NCBI RefSeq assembly: GCF_031880315.1
Contig: NZ_CP134771.1
Span: forward strand, 1,736,001-1,800,000
DNA from: Pseudomonas baltica
GTDB lineage: Bacteria; Pseudomonadota; Gammaproteobacteria; Pseudomonadales; Pseudomonadaceae
Direction: 5' to 3'
Length of the DNA stretch: 64,000 nucleotides
Position numbers and translations under genes: made by a program. Every line of letters begins with the position of its first letter. Position 1 is the stretch's first letter. The notes below the pieces were generated by a model. The model worked only from the letters and a program-made list of their open reading frames with translations. It did no database searches and was not told where the DNA came from. This document shows, piece after piece, positions 27,480-35,540 of the stretch.

Positions 27480-27773
27480 TCAGCCCCCAGGTGGCTTGCT
27501 CTTGTTGGCATCCTCCCCGGTATCCGGGGTACTGGCGGCTTCGCGGGCAGGTGGCGTCGGCACTTGTATCGGTGGCAATGCTGGCTGGCTGTCAGTGAGC
27601 GGGCTGCCAGTCAACACTGCCTGTGTCGAGACCTGCGGATAAGGGGTTGCGGCCGCCGCGGTCGGGCTCTGCGGCACGGGCAGCACCGGCCCTTCAGGCG
27701 CTTCTACAGCGTGGGCCTGAGCCAGGGTGAAACAGGCGAAGGTCGCAATGACCAGAATAAAACCAGACCTCAT
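27480..27773 (-). CDS. Small proline-rich exported protein
   Basis: 97 residues. A clear Sec signal (MRSGFILVIATFACFTLAQA, cleavage near AHA) and a mature part of about 75 residues made mostly of Pro, Ala, Thr and Ser without predicted structure. I do not recognise it. TGGAG lies 6 bases before the ATG at 27773. It is convergent with the cNMP-binding gene. Probably a periplasmic or cell-envelope protein. Confidence 0.7.
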   Translation of the reverse strand: MRSGFILVIATFACFTLAQAHAVEAPEGPVLPVPQSPTAAAATPYPQVSTQAVLTGSPLTDSQPALPPIQVPTPPAREAASTPDTGEDANKSKPPGG

Positions 27774-27881
27774 GTAACACTCCAGCACCATGCCGATCAC
27801 AAGGCTACTCCCTGTCGGGGCAAATTGCGCTTGTCGCGGCGACACTTTCATTCAAAACCAAGCGAATCACTGGAGCGTGAG

Positions 27882-27917
27882 CACCTGTGGGAGCGAGCTC
27901 TGCTCGCGAAAGGGCCG
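27882..27917 (+). repeat. Single REP element
   Basis: CACCTGTGGGAGCGAGCTCT then GCTCGCGAAAGGGCC, a single REP copy in the gap between the small exported protein gene and the LysR gene. Confidence 0.75.
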
Positions 27918-27936
27918 ACGGTGTCGATACACATCG

Positions 27937-28830
27937 TCAGACCTGAATGAGCTGAGTCTTGAGCAGATCACGGAATGTCTGAATCAAGGGCTCGCGGCTG
28001 CGGCCACGGCGCAGTATCAAGGTAAAGGGTGCCTGGTAGCCGAAGGTCGCTGGCGACAGCACGCGCAAATCGCCTTTATCGACCCAGGGCTGGGCGTAGT
28101 GCTCCGGCAAGTAGCCGACATAGGCGCCGGAGAGCACCAGAATCAGCTGCGCCTCCATGCTGTCGACCGTCGCCGCGCTGTGCTTGAAACCATGACGCGC
28201 CAGCTCCGCCTGGCTCCAGTAACCGCGCCCGACCATGCGTTGCTGGGTGATCACCTGTGGTGGAATGCGCCGCTCGCTGAACAGCGGATGGCGGCTGCTG
28301 CAGTACAACCAATGCTGTTCGCGATACAGCGGCTGATAGACCAGCCCGCTCATACGCGTCGAAAACGCGCCAATGGCCAGGTCGAGGCGATTGTCCTGCA
28401 CCGCCAGCTGCAATTCATAGGGGCTGAGTACCGACAGGTGCAGGTGCACCGCCGGATGCTCCTGACTATAGGCACCAATGGCTTCAGCCAGCGGCAAGGA
28501 GTGATCGTTGACGGTGGAATCGATCACACCTAGGTTGAGCGTACCGCGCAATTCGCCCTTGAGCGCCGCGGCGTATTGCTCGAAGCCTTCCATTTCAGCC
28601 AACAGGCGCAGGGTTTCCTGGTGGAACAGCTCGCCTTTGCTGGTCAGGCTGAACCCCCCGCGACCGCGGTGGCAAAGGACGATCCCCAGCGCGGTTTCCA
28701 GTTGGCTCATGTAGGTGCTGATCGCCGAGGTCGACAGGTTCAGCTCCTGCTGGGCGGTGGCGAACCCCTGATGGCGCACGACGCTGACGAAAATTCGCAG
28801 CAGCTTCAGATCCGGCAGCGCGTTACCCAT
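27937..28830 (-). CDS. gbuR: LysR-type regulator, probable GbuR
   Basis: 297 residues. N-terminal winged helix (LKLLRIFVSVVRHQGFATAQ, LNLSTSAISTYMSQLETALG) and a periplasmic-binding-protein-like effector domain. It is divergent from the guanidinobutyrase gene, the arrangement of gbuR-gbuA in P. aeruginosa, where GbuR induces gbuA with 4-guanidinobutyrate. GAGGGG lies just upstream of the ATG at 28830; longer open frame rejected. The name rests on position plus family. The likely operator is TTCAG-N6-CTGAA at 28935-28950. Confidence 0.83.
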   Translation of the reverse strand: MGNALPDLKLLRIFVSVVRHQGFATAQQELNLSTSAISTYMSQLETALGIVLCHRGRGGFSLTSKGELFHQETLRLLAEMEGFEQYAAALKGELRGTLNLGVIDSTVNDHSLPLAEAIGAYSQEHPAVHLHLSVLSPYELQLAVQDNRLDLAIGAFSTRMSGLVYQPLYREQHWLYCSSRHPLFSERRIPPQVITQQRMVGRGYWSQAELARHGFKHSAATVDSMEAQLILVLSGAYVGYLPEHYAQPWVDKGDLRVLSPATFGYQAPFTLILRRGRSREPLIQTFRDLLKTQLIQV

Positions 28831-28842
28831 CACAACCCCTCT

Positions 28843-28868
28843 AGCAAGGGGGCTCGCCCCCGATAACG
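28843..28868. repeat. REP element of the GGGGGC/GCCCCC family
   Basis: AGCAAGGGGGCTCGCCCCCG followed by ATAACG, the second REP family in this window, located just upstream of gbuR. Confidence 0.7.
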
Positions 28869-28934
28869 GTGAGTCAGCCGCAATAATGGCGCTGACACGA
28901 TGGAAGGAGCGCACTCCCTCGGGGCGGAGTTTAC

Positions 28935-28950
28935 TTCAGAAAATCCTGAA
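28935..28950. promoter_or_regulatory. Candidate LysR operator for gbuR/gbuA
   Basis: TTCAG-AAAATC-CTGAA is an interrupted palindrome (5-base arms, 6-base spacer) in the divergent gap, the usual form and place of a LysR-type recognition site. Assignment to GbuR is inference. Confidence 0.5.
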
Positions 28951-29012
28951 CTAAGTATTTCTCGACAGCGATTCTTCCCTTTCCCCGCAATGCCCAGACT
29001 CCGGCGATGCGT

Positions 29013-29030
29013 GCCCGTTCCTGAACGGGC
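29013..29030 (+). other. Perfect palindrome in the gbuA leader
   Basis: GCCCGTTC-CT-GAACGGGC, 8-base perfect arms with a 2-base centre, ending 28 bases before the gbuA start. There is no T-run, so it is not a terminator. It could be a protein site or an RNA hairpin in the leader. Confidence 0.55.
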
Positions 29031-29058
29031 CTCAAGCTTGAGATGGGAGATATCAGCC

Positions 29059-30009
29059 GTGGAAAAAATCTATCACCAACCCCTGGGTGGCAACGAAATG
29101 CCGCGCTTTGGCGGTATCGCTACCATGCTGCGCCTGCCGCACTTGCAGAGCGCCGCAGGTCTGGATGCAGCCTTTGTCGGCATTCCACTGGACATCGGCA
29201 CCTCGCTGCGCCCCGGCACCCGCTTCGGGCCGCGCGAGATTCGCGCCGAATCGGTGATGATCCGTCCCTACAACATGGCCACCGGCGCCGCGCCTTTCGA
29301 TTCGCTGTCAGTGGCCGACATCGGCGACGTCGCGATCAACACGTTCAATCTTCTCGACTCGGTACGGATCATCGAAGAAGCCTACGACGAAATCCTCGAA
29401 CATAATGTGATCCCCTTGACCATGGGTGGCGACCACACCATCACCCTGCCGATCCTGCGGGCCATTCACAAGAAGCACGGCAAGGTCGGACTGGTGCATA
29501 TCGATGCCCATGCCGACGTCAACGATCATATGTTCGGCGAAAAGATCGCCCACGGCACCACCTTCCGCCGCGCCGTCGAGGAAGGCTTGCTGGATTGCGA
29601 TCGCGTGGTCCAGATCGGCCTGCGTGCCCAGGGCTATACCGCCGAGGATTTCAACTGGAGCCGCAAGCAGGGTTTCCGCGTGGTCCAGGCCGAGGAGTGC
29701 TGGCACCAGTCGCTCAAACCGCTGATGGAAGAAGTGCGCGCCAAGGTCGGTGACGGCCCGGTGTACCTGAGTTTCGATATCGACGGCATCGACCCGGCTT
29801 GGGCGCCGGGCACCGGGACCCCGGAAATCGGCGGTCTGACCACCATTCAGGGCATCGAGATCATCCGCGGTTGCCAGGGCCTGGATCTGGTCGGCTGCGA
29901 CCTGGTGGAAGTGTCGCCGCCCTACGACACCACCGGCAATACCTCCTTGCTGGGTGCCAACCTGCTGTACGAAATGCTCTGCGTGCTACCAGGGGTCGTG
30001 CACCGCTGA
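29059..30009 (+). CDS. gbuA: Guanidinobutyrase (agmatinase/ureohydrolase family)
   Basis: 316 residues, cytosolic binuclear manganese ureohydrolase. Metal-binding motifs are MGGDHT, HIDAHADVND and SFDIDGIDP, in family order. The N-terminus (HQPLGGNEMPRFGGIATMLR) closely resembles the P. aeruginosa GbuA sequence as I recall it. It hydrolyses 4-guanidinobutyrate to 4-aminobutyrate and urea, a step of arginine/agmatine-linked catabolism. The start is GTG at 29059 with GGGAGA about 9 bases upstream. It is divergent from the LysR gene and is followed by an NCS1 permease gene. A related guanidinopropionase cannot be fully excluded. Confidence 0.9.
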   Translation: MEKIYHQPLGGNEMPRFGGIATMLRLPHLQSAAGLDAAFVGIPLDIGTSLRPGTRFGPREIRAESVMIRPYNMATGAAPFDSLSVADIGDVAINTFNLLDSVRIIEEAYDEILEHNVIPLTMGGDHTITLPILRAIHKKHGKVGLVHIDAHADVNDHMFGEKIAHGTTFRRAVEEGLLDCDRVVQIGLRAQGYTAEDFNWSRKQGFRVVQAEECWHQSLKPLMEEVRAKVGDGPVYLSFDIDGIDPAWAPGTGTPEIGGLTTIQGIEIIRGCQGLDLVGCDLVEVSPPYDTTGNTSLLGANLLYEMLCVLPGVVHR

Positions 30010-30030
30010 TGCATCGTTTTCGGTCTTGAA

Positions 30031-30112
30031 ATCGCTTTCGCGGGCAAGCCTTGCTCCCACAGTGGTACGTCGTACACCTGTGGGAGCATAGCTTGCTCGC
30101 GAAGAGGCCGGC
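30031..30112. repeat. REP pair (REPIN) between gbuA and the permease
   Basis: TTCGCGGGCAAGCCTTGCTC and TGGGAGCATAGCTTGCTCGC are inverted copies about 25 bases apart, followed by GAAGAGGCCGGCC. Inside the gbuA-permease unit such a hairpin may reduce read-through. Confidence 0.88.
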
Positions 30113-30190
30113 CCATTCACCACAGACCTAATAAAAATCGCCCCACCCAAAAAACACTGCCACCAATCCACCGCATGCTCGGAGCTGATC

Positions 30191-31699
30191 ATGCACGACA
30201 ATAAAAATGCGCAGCGCATCAATGAAATCGAAACCAACGGCGTCGAACAGATTCCGGACCATCAACGTACCGCCACCCCGCTGGACCTGTTCCGACTGAT
30301 ATTCGGCGGCGCCAACACCTTTTCCACCGCCGTGCTGGGCAGCTTCCCCGTGTTGTTCGGGCTGTCGTTCCAGGCCGGCCTGGCGGCGATCCTGCTAGGC
30401 ACGCTGGTAGGCGCAGTCATTCTGGCGCCCATGGGCCTGTTCGGCCCTATCAACGGCACCAACAACGCGGTGTCCTCCGGGGCGCATTTCGGCGTGCACG
30501 GGCGTATCGTCGGCTCGTTTCTGTCGCTGTTGACCGCCATCGCGTTCTTCTCGCTGTCGGTGTGGAGTTCGGGGGATGCCTTGGTCGGCGGCGCCAAGCG
30601 CTTGGTCGGGCTGCCTGAGAATGATCTGTCACTGGCGCTGACTTACGGCCTGTTCGCCCTGCTGGTGCTGACCGTGTGCATCTATGGCTTTCGCTTCATG
30701 CTGTGGGTCAACAAGGTGGCGGTATGGACGGCCAGCGCGCTGTTCCTGCTGGGCATCGTGGCGTTCGCCCCCAGCTTCGACGTCAACTTCGCCGGCAGTC
30801 TCGCCCACGGCCAGGCAGGTTTCTGGGCGGCGTTCATCGGCGCCTCTCTGGTGGCCATGAGCAACCCGATCTCCTTCGGCGCCTTCCTGGGAGACTGGTC
30901 GCGCTATATCCCGCGCACCACGGCCAAGAGCCGAATCTTGGGTGCGGTGATCCTGGCGCAACTGGCGACTTTGCTGCCCTCGGTATTCGGCCTCGCGACC
31001 GCGACCATCGTCGCGGCGCAGGCGCCGGACTACATCACCAACAACAACTATGTGGGTGGCTTGCTGGCGGTATCGCCGACCTGGTTCTTCCTGCCTGTGT
31101 GCCTGCTGGCGGTGATCGGCGGCATGTCCACCGGCACCACGGCGCTGTATGGCACGGGCCTGGACATGTCCAGCGTGTTCCCGCGAGTGCTGTCGCGGGT
31201 CAAGGCGACGCTGCTAATCGGGGCGATGTCGATTGCGTTCATCTTTATCGGCCGGTTCGCCGCCAACCTGGTGCAGAGCGTATCGACCTTCGTAGTGCTG
31301 ATCATTACCTGCACCACACCGTGGATGGTGATCATGCTCATCGGGCTGTTGGTGCGCCGCGGCTGGTACTGCCCGCAGGACCTGCAAGTGTTCACGCGCG
31401 GCGAGACCGGTGGCCGTTATTGGTTCAACCATGGCTGGAACTGGCGCGGGCTGGGGGCTTGGATCCCGAGCGCGCTGGTGGGCTTGTGCTTCGTCAACTT
31501 GCCGGGGCAATTCGTCGGGCCACTGGGCAATCTGGCGGATGGCATCGATATCAGCTTGCTGGTAACCCTGGGGCTGGCGGCGCTGCTGTATGGCCTGTTG
31601 CTGAAGCTGTTTCCGGAACCTGCCGCAGTCTATGGGCCGGGGCATACCGTTGCCCAAGCGCCGCACGGTGCAGGCCTGAAGTCAACGCCCTCCTTGTAG
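30191..31699 (+). CDS. NCS1-family permease (cytosine/purine permease-like)
   Basis: 502 residues with about 12 membrane segments. A hydrophilic N-terminal tail precedes the conserved first segment (LFRLIFGGANTFSTAVLGSF) and the mid-protein SNPISFGAFLGDWSRYIP, which matches NCS1 transporters of nucleobases and related compounds. GGAG lies 6 bases before the ATG. In P. aeruginosa a similar permease gene lies next to gbuA, so uptake of a guanidino compound or a related nitrogen source is likely. The exact substrate is inference. Confidence 0.87.
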   Translation: MHDNKNAQRINEIETNGVEQIPDHQRTATPLDLFRLIFGGANTFSTAVLGSFPVLFGLSFQAGLAAILLGTLVGAVILAPMGLFGPINGTNNAVSSGAHFGVHGRIVGSFLSLLTAIAFFSLSVWSSGDALVGGAKRLVGLPENDLSLALTYGLFALLVLTVCIYGFRFMLWVNKVAVWTASALFLLGIVAFAPSFDVNFAGSLAHGQAGFWAAFIGASLVAMSNPISFGAFLGDWSRYIPRTTAKSRILGAVILAQLATLLPSVFGLATATIVAAQAPDYITNNNYVGGLLAVSPTWFFLPVCLLAVIGGMSTGTTALYGTGLDMSSVFPRVLSRVKATLLIGAMSIAFIFIGRFAANLVQSVSTFVVLIITCTTPWMVIMLIGLLVRRGWYCPQDLQVFTRGETGGRYWFNHGWNWRGLGAWIPSALVGLCFVNLPGQFVGPLGNLADGIDISLLVTLGLAALLYGLLLKLFPEPAAVYGPGHTVAQAPHGAGLKSTPSL

Positions 31700-32029
31700 C
31701 CCAAGGATCGTAATGGCGAAGAAGTTGCGCGCTTGCCTCAGCGCACGCTGGAGTTCACTGACCACGGCCTGGCACCTGGCACTGCTTATCGTTATGTAGT
31801 GAAGGCGATCGACACACTCGGGCAGTACTCACCCGCCAGCAACGAATTGAACGTCAGCACTGAGGGCACTCCAGGAGCGCCAGAGTGGATAGAGGCTGGC
31901 GAGCTCTACGAGGTGGACGATCGCGTGACTTATCTGGGCAACGTGTACAAATGCACCCAGAGACACACCTCCAATATCGGCTGGAAGCCGACCGAGGCAA
32001 TTACGTTATGGACGCGGGTGGCCTCCTGA
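31700..32029 (+). pseudogene. Remnant: C-terminal Fn3 and chitin-binding (CBM5/12) fragment
   Basis: About 109 codons are open from just after the permease stop, but no start with a ribosome-binding site is present. The first ~55 residues are the end of a fibronectin type III repeat (LEFTDHGLAPGTAYRYVVKA, LGQYSPASN). The rest is a CBM5/12 chitin-binding module with the aromatic pattern W..G..Y..DDRVTYLGNVYKC, HTSNIGWKP and LWTRV. This is the usual tail of a chitinase or chitin-binding protein whose catalytic part is missing. The fragment abuts the permease gene, so it looks like debris of a deletion. Confidence 0.75.
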
Positions 32030-32412
32030 GCCCTTATGGCGATGAATGGCCTCCGTAGATGATCTAGCGATCCACTGCTCTTTTCGCGGCAGAGCGCGCG
32101 TTGCTGATGGCATACCCTGGGGTTTGCCAATCGGCGCGCGGGCTTTGGCGACGAATCGCCCTCTTTGCATCAGTCCATACCTCCCGCCACGAGTGCAAAA
32201 AGCCATTGCGGCGCCACTCCCACAGTTGTACGATGACAGACAAATCAGGCTAATCTCCGCCACATAAAAACAAACGAGCCCAGGTGTCACCATGTCCTAC
32301 GCCCAACCCGCACGTCCGCTGCAAACGCCCCTCCTCCCGCACGTTATCCGCTATCCCTGACTCACCCATACGCTGACCCGCACTCAAAAAACAACCGCGT
32401 GGGAGATGTAAT
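32030..32412. other. Intergenic region, 383 bases
   Basis: It lies between the chitin-binding remnant and the glucarate permease gene. The first ~230 bases hold nothing I recognise; a leftward frame over 32006-32293 has no supported start and no known pattern. The stretch near 32250-32280 is AT-rich (CCGCCACATAAAAACAAACG) and may be promoter. A 22-codon open frame at 32292-32360 is listed separately. Confidence 0.5.
32292..32360 (+). CDS. Possible 22-residue leader peptide before gudP
   Basis: ATG at 32292 with AGGTG upstream opens 22 codons, starting MSYAQPARPLQTP and ending with a stop at 32358-32360, 52 bases before gudP. It has four prolines and ends in IRYP. Pro-rich short frames just before operons can act as leader peptides. 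It could equally be chance. Confidence 0.25.
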   Translation: MSYAQPARPLQTPLLPHVIRYP

Positions 32413-33759
32413 GTGAAGACTCCGTCTGCAGTGTCCGGCACCCCGATGAGCGAAACGCTCAAGTCGGCGGTGGCGAAAGTAAAGATGCACGTATTACCCC
32501 TGTTCGTGATCATGTTCATCGTCAACTACATCGACCGCGTCAATGTCGGCTTCGTGCGCACGCACATGGAAACCGACCTCGGCATCGGCGCGGCCGCCTA
32601 TGGCTTGGGCGCCGGATTGTTCTTCGTCGGCTACGCGATTTTTGAAGTACCTTCCAACCTGCTGCTGCAACGCTTCGGCGCCCGTGCCTGGCTGGCGCGC
32701 ATCATGCTGACCTGGGGCGTGGTGGCCATGGCCATGGCGTTCGTCAAGGGCGAGACTAGCTTCTACGTGCTGCGCTTCTTGCTCGGCGCGGCGGAAGCGG
32801 GCTTCTTCCCAGGCATCATTTACTACTTCACCCAGTGGCTGCCTTCGAGCGAACGCGGCAAAGCCATGGCGATCTTCCTCAGCGGCTCGGCCATCGCCTC
32901 GGTGATCTCAGGGCCTGTGACCGGCGCCCTGCTCAGCGTCTCCGGTCTGGGCCTGCATGGCTGGCAGTGGATGTTCATCATCGAGGGCGGCTTTTCGGTG
33001 GTGCTGTGCTTTTTCGTCTACGCCCTGCTGGATTCGCATATCAGCGAAGCCAAGTACCTGACTGAACCCGAAAAAACCGCACTGATCGACTGTATCGAAG
33101 AAGAACAACGCCTCAAGGACGCCGAATACACTGTGCGTCCGTCGCTGATGCGCTTGCTGGCGGACCGGCAGATCGCGCTGTTCTGCTTTATCTATTTCTC
33201 CGTTGCCCTGACCATTTATGGCGCCACCTTCTGGCTGCCTAGCATGATCAAGAAGATGGGCAACATGGGCGACTTCGAAGTCGGCCTGTTCAACTCCATT
33301 CCGTGGATCATCTCGATCATCGCCATGTACGGTTTTGCCGCCCTGGCTGCGAAGTTCAAGTTTCAGCAGGCCTGGGTCTCGACCTGCCTGGTGATCGCGG
33401 CGATCGGCATGTTCGCTTCCACCTACGGCGGCCCGGTGTTCGCCTTCGTGGCCATCTGCTTTGCGGCAATCGGCTTCAAGGCGGCATCGGCGCTGTTCTG
33501 GCCGATTCCGCAGGGCTACCTGGATGCTCGCGTGGCAGCGGCGGTGATTGCGCTGATCAACTCGCTGGGCAACCTCGGCGGTTTCGTTGCGCCGACCGTG
33601 TTCGGCTTTCTGGAAGAGAAAACCGGGTCGATCCAGGGTGGCCTGTATGGCCTGGCCGCGACCTCGTTGCTGGCCGCCATCGTGATCTTCTTCGCGCGCA
33701 CCAAACCCAAGGGTGACAAGGCCGGCTCGCAGCCGGCCGGCCCGGCCATGGTTCACTAA
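32413..33759 (+). CDS. gudP: MFS permease of the ACS family, probable glucarate/galactarate transporter
   Basis: 448 residues, 12 membrane segments, anion:cation symporter branch. Typical elements are VNYIDRVNVGFVRTHMETDL, VGYAIFEVPSNLLLQRFGAR and LGAAEAGFFPGIIYYFTQWL. The start is GTG at 32413 with GGGAG 7 bases upstream; ATG at 32446 is an alternative. It forms an operon with a glucarate dehydratase gene 18 bases downstream, which supports uptake of D-glucarate or galactarate at the inner membrane. No dedicated regulator gene is adjacent. Confidence 0.87.
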   Translation: MKTPSAVSGTPMSETLKSAVAKVKMHVLPLFVIMFIVNYIDRVNVGFVRTHMETDLGIGAAAYGLGAGLFFVGYAIFEVPSNLLLQRFGARAWLARIMLTWGVVAMAMAFVKGETSFYVLRFLLGAAEAGFFPGIIYYFTQWLPSSERGKAMAIFLSGSAIASVISGPVTGALLSVSGLGLHGWQWMFIIEGGFSVVLCFFVYALLDSHISEAKYLTEPEKTALIDCIEEEQRLKDAEYTVRPSLMRLLADRQIALFCFIYFSVALTIYGATFWLPSMIKKMGNMGDFEVGLFNSIPWIISIIAMYGFAALAAKFKFQQAWVSTCLVIAAIGMFASTYGGPVFAFVAICFAAIGFKAASALFWPIPQGYLDARVAAAVIALINSLGNLGGFVAPTVFGFLEEKTGSIQGGLYGLAATSLLAAIVIFFARTKPKGDKAGSQPAGPAMVH

Positions 33760-33776
33760 GTCTTAGGAGCTGAGTC

Positions 33777-35051
33777 TTGAAAATCAAACGCGTAACCGTC
33801 ACCCCGATTGCCTTCCGTGACCCGCCGTTGCTCAATGCCAGCGGCATCCACGAGCCCTATGCACTGCGCTCGATCATCGAAATCGAAAGCGACAACGGCT
33901 ACATTGGCCTCGGTGAAAGCTACGGCGATGCGCCGGCACTGGCGATCCAGGAAGCCCTCAAAGGCGAACTGATCGGCCTGGATCCGTTCAACCTCAACCA
34001 CCTGCGCGAAGTGGTCAAAAGCGTGGTGGCCAAACATCGGCCCGCCAGCCTGGCCGGTGCCGAACTGGCCCCGGGCTCCCACGCCAGCAAGGCGGTGAGC
34101 AACGCCTATTCGGCCTTCGAAGTGGCGTTCCTCGATCTGCAAGCACGTTCGCTGAACCTGCCGCTGGTGGACCTGCTCGGTGGCCGCTGCCGTGACGAAG
34201 TGCCGTTCAGTGCCTATCTGTTCTTCAAGTACGCCCAGCATATCGACTCCCCCTACGCGCCGGATTCCTGGGGTGAAGCCCTCAGCGAAGCGCAGATCGT
34301 CGCCCAGGCCAAGCGCATGATCGACGAGAACGGCTTCCAGAGCATCAAGCTCAAGGCCGGCGCGCTGGACCCGGAACACGAAGTGGCGTGCATCAAGGCG
34401 CTGAAAAAAGCCTTCCCCAACTGCCCGCTGCGCATCGACCCCAATGGCAACTGGTCGCTGGAAACCGCCATCCGCATGGCCGAGCTGCTGGGCGACGACC
34501 TGCAGTACTACGAAGACCCGACCCCGGGCCTGGACGGAATGTCCGAGCTGCACAAGCGCACCGGTCTGCCACTGGCGACCAACATGGTGGTCACCGACTT
34601 CGACGAGTTCCGCCGCAGCGTGGAATTGAACAGCGTGCAGATCGTACTGGCCGACCACCATTACTGGGGCGGCCTGCGCGACACGGTGGCGTTGGCGAAG
34701 ATGTGCGACGTATGGGGCCTGGGCGTGTCGATGCACTCCAACTCGCACCTGGCGATCAGCCTGATGGCCATGGCTCACGTGGCGGCGGCGACGCCGAATC
34801 TGGATTACGCCTGCGATACCCACTACCCGTGGCAGGAACCGGACGAGGAAGTGATCAAGGGCGGCAAGCTGAAGATCGTCAACGGCGCCGTGCAGATCAA
34901 CAAGACCCCTGGGTTGGGCCTGGAGCTGGATTACGATCAGTTGGGCAAGCTGCACGAGCAATTCTTGAGCTGCGGGATTCGCAGCCGGGATGATGTGAAG
35001 CAGATGCGCAAGTACAAACCTGACTGGACGCAGGTCAAGCCTCGGTTTTGA
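33777..35051 (+). CDS. gudD: D-glucarate dehydratase (enolase superfamily)
   Basis: 424 residues, cytosolic Mg-dependent dehydratase giving 5-keto-4-deoxyglucarate from D-glucarate. Family residues are Lys191-x-Lys193 (IKLKAG), metal ligands Asp221/Asn223 (RIDPNGNW) and Glu246 (YYEDP), ADHHYWGG, and the catalytic histidine region MHSNSH at about 319-324. These line up with E. coli GudD with an offset of 14. The start is TTG at 33777 with AGGAG 8 bases upstream; the coding frame begins MKIKRVTVTPIAF. It is coupled to the permease gene. Confidence 0.93.
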   Translation: MKIKRVTVTPIAFRDPPLLNASGIHEPYALRSIIEIESDNGYIGLGESYGDAPALAIQEALKGELIGLDPFNLNHLREVVKSVVAKHRPASLAGAELAPGSHASKAVSNAYSAFEVAFLDLQARSLNLPLVDLLGGRCRDEVPFSAYLFFKYAQHIDSPYAPDSWGEALSEAQIVAQAKRMIDENGFQSIKLKAGALDPEHEVACIKALKKAFPNCPLRIDPNGNWSLETAIRMAELLGDDLQYYEDPTPGLDGMSELHKRTGLPLATNMVVTDFDEFRRSVELNSVQIVLADHHYWGGLRDTVALAKMCDVWGLGVSMHSNSHLAISLMAMAHVAAATPNLDYACDTHYPWQEPDEEVIKGGKLKIVNGAVQINKTPGLGLELDYDQLGKLHEQFLSCGIRSRDDVKQMRKYKPDWTQVKPRF

Positions 35052-35086
35052 TCAGCGTGAGGGCTTGCTGGTGAAGGCATCCTGCG

Positions 35087-35175
35087 GGCCTCTTCGCGAG
35101 CAAGCTTTGCTCCCACTGTGTGCTCCGCTTGTGGGCGCACACCTCTGGGAGCAAGGCTATACCGCGAAAGAGCCG
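35087..35175. repeat. REP pair (REPIN) between gudD and the PA1414-like gene
   Basis: GCCTCTTCGCGAGCAAGCTT and, about 40 bases on, GGGAGCAAGGCTATACCGCG with AAAGAGCC, in inverted orientation, in the gap between convergent genes. Confidence 0.85.
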
Positions 35176-35193
35176 TGCGGACTTTGGATATAT

Positions 35194-35319
35194 TCAGCGG
35201 CGGCGTGGCGGCTGACGGCGCTTGTCTTCGGTGGGAATAGGCACGGGTTGCAAAGGTGGAGGCACCAGGCCGAGTGCGACGGCGAGGTCATGGAGCCAGT
35301 TGTACAGTGGATTTCTCAT
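35194..35319 (-). CDS. PA1414-family micro-protein
   Basis: 41 residues, not detectable by length filters. It begins MRNPLYNWLHDLAVALGL, continues with a proline-rich middle (VPPPLQPVPIPTEDK) and ends in arginines. The short amphipathic start plus basic tail matches the PA1414 family of Pseudomonas as I remember it. AAGGGGGG lies a few bases before the ATG at 35319. In P. aeruginosa the PA1414 locus is strongly induced without oxygen, and a regulatory RNA, SicX, was described from it. The locus there is close to gbuA, as here. The promoter at 35366-35413 has an ANR-type site. The molecular role of the peptide is unknown, and the RNA rather than the peptide may be the active product. Confidence 0.72.
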   Translation of the reverse strand: MRNPLYNWLHDLAVALGLVPPPLQPVPIPTEDKRRQPPRRR

Positions 35320-35365
35320 ACAGCCCCCCTTCAGGGTGATACTGAGCGGCAGAACTGCTGCGCTT

Positions 35366-35413
35366 CAAACTGATGATAGTCCGATGTCCATAGCAGCGCT
35401 TGCCTTAAATCAC
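35366..35413 (-). promoter_or_regulatory. ANR/FNR-type promoter of the PA1414-like gene
   Basis: Read on the minus strand, GTGAT-TTAA-GGCAA (35413-35400) matches 7 of 10 fixed positions of the ANR/FNR box TTGAT-N4-ATCAA. A -10 hexamer TATCAT lies at 35378-35373. Counting from that -10, transcription would start at about 35366 and the box centre would be at -40.5, the class II activator position. The leader to the ATG would be about 47 bases. Confidence 0.65.
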
Positions 35414-35504
35414 CAAATATCGCCACATTTCATTTCAGAGCCCTTAGCGAGCAGGCTAGCCACCGAAAGGGGGAGCCAGCACTATCGTGATGGCTGATCA
35501 GCCC

Positions 35505-35532
35505 AATCGGGGGCAAGCCCCCTCGCTACGGG
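35505..35532. repeat. REP element of the GGGGGC/GCCCCC family
   Basis: AATCGGGGGCAAGCCCCCTC then GCTACGGG, the P. fluorescens-type REP with a GGGGGC/GCCCCC stem, just after the helicase stop. Confidence 0.8.
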
Positions 35533-35540
35533 GCCTCGCC

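Noticed and set aside
31700..32029. Prophage or pyocin tail gene
   Set aside because: Chitin-binding modules also occur near phage genes, but no other phage gene is in the window.
32006..32293. 95-codon minus frame in the gap before gudP
   Set aside because: Basic, low-information product without a supported start; probably chance.
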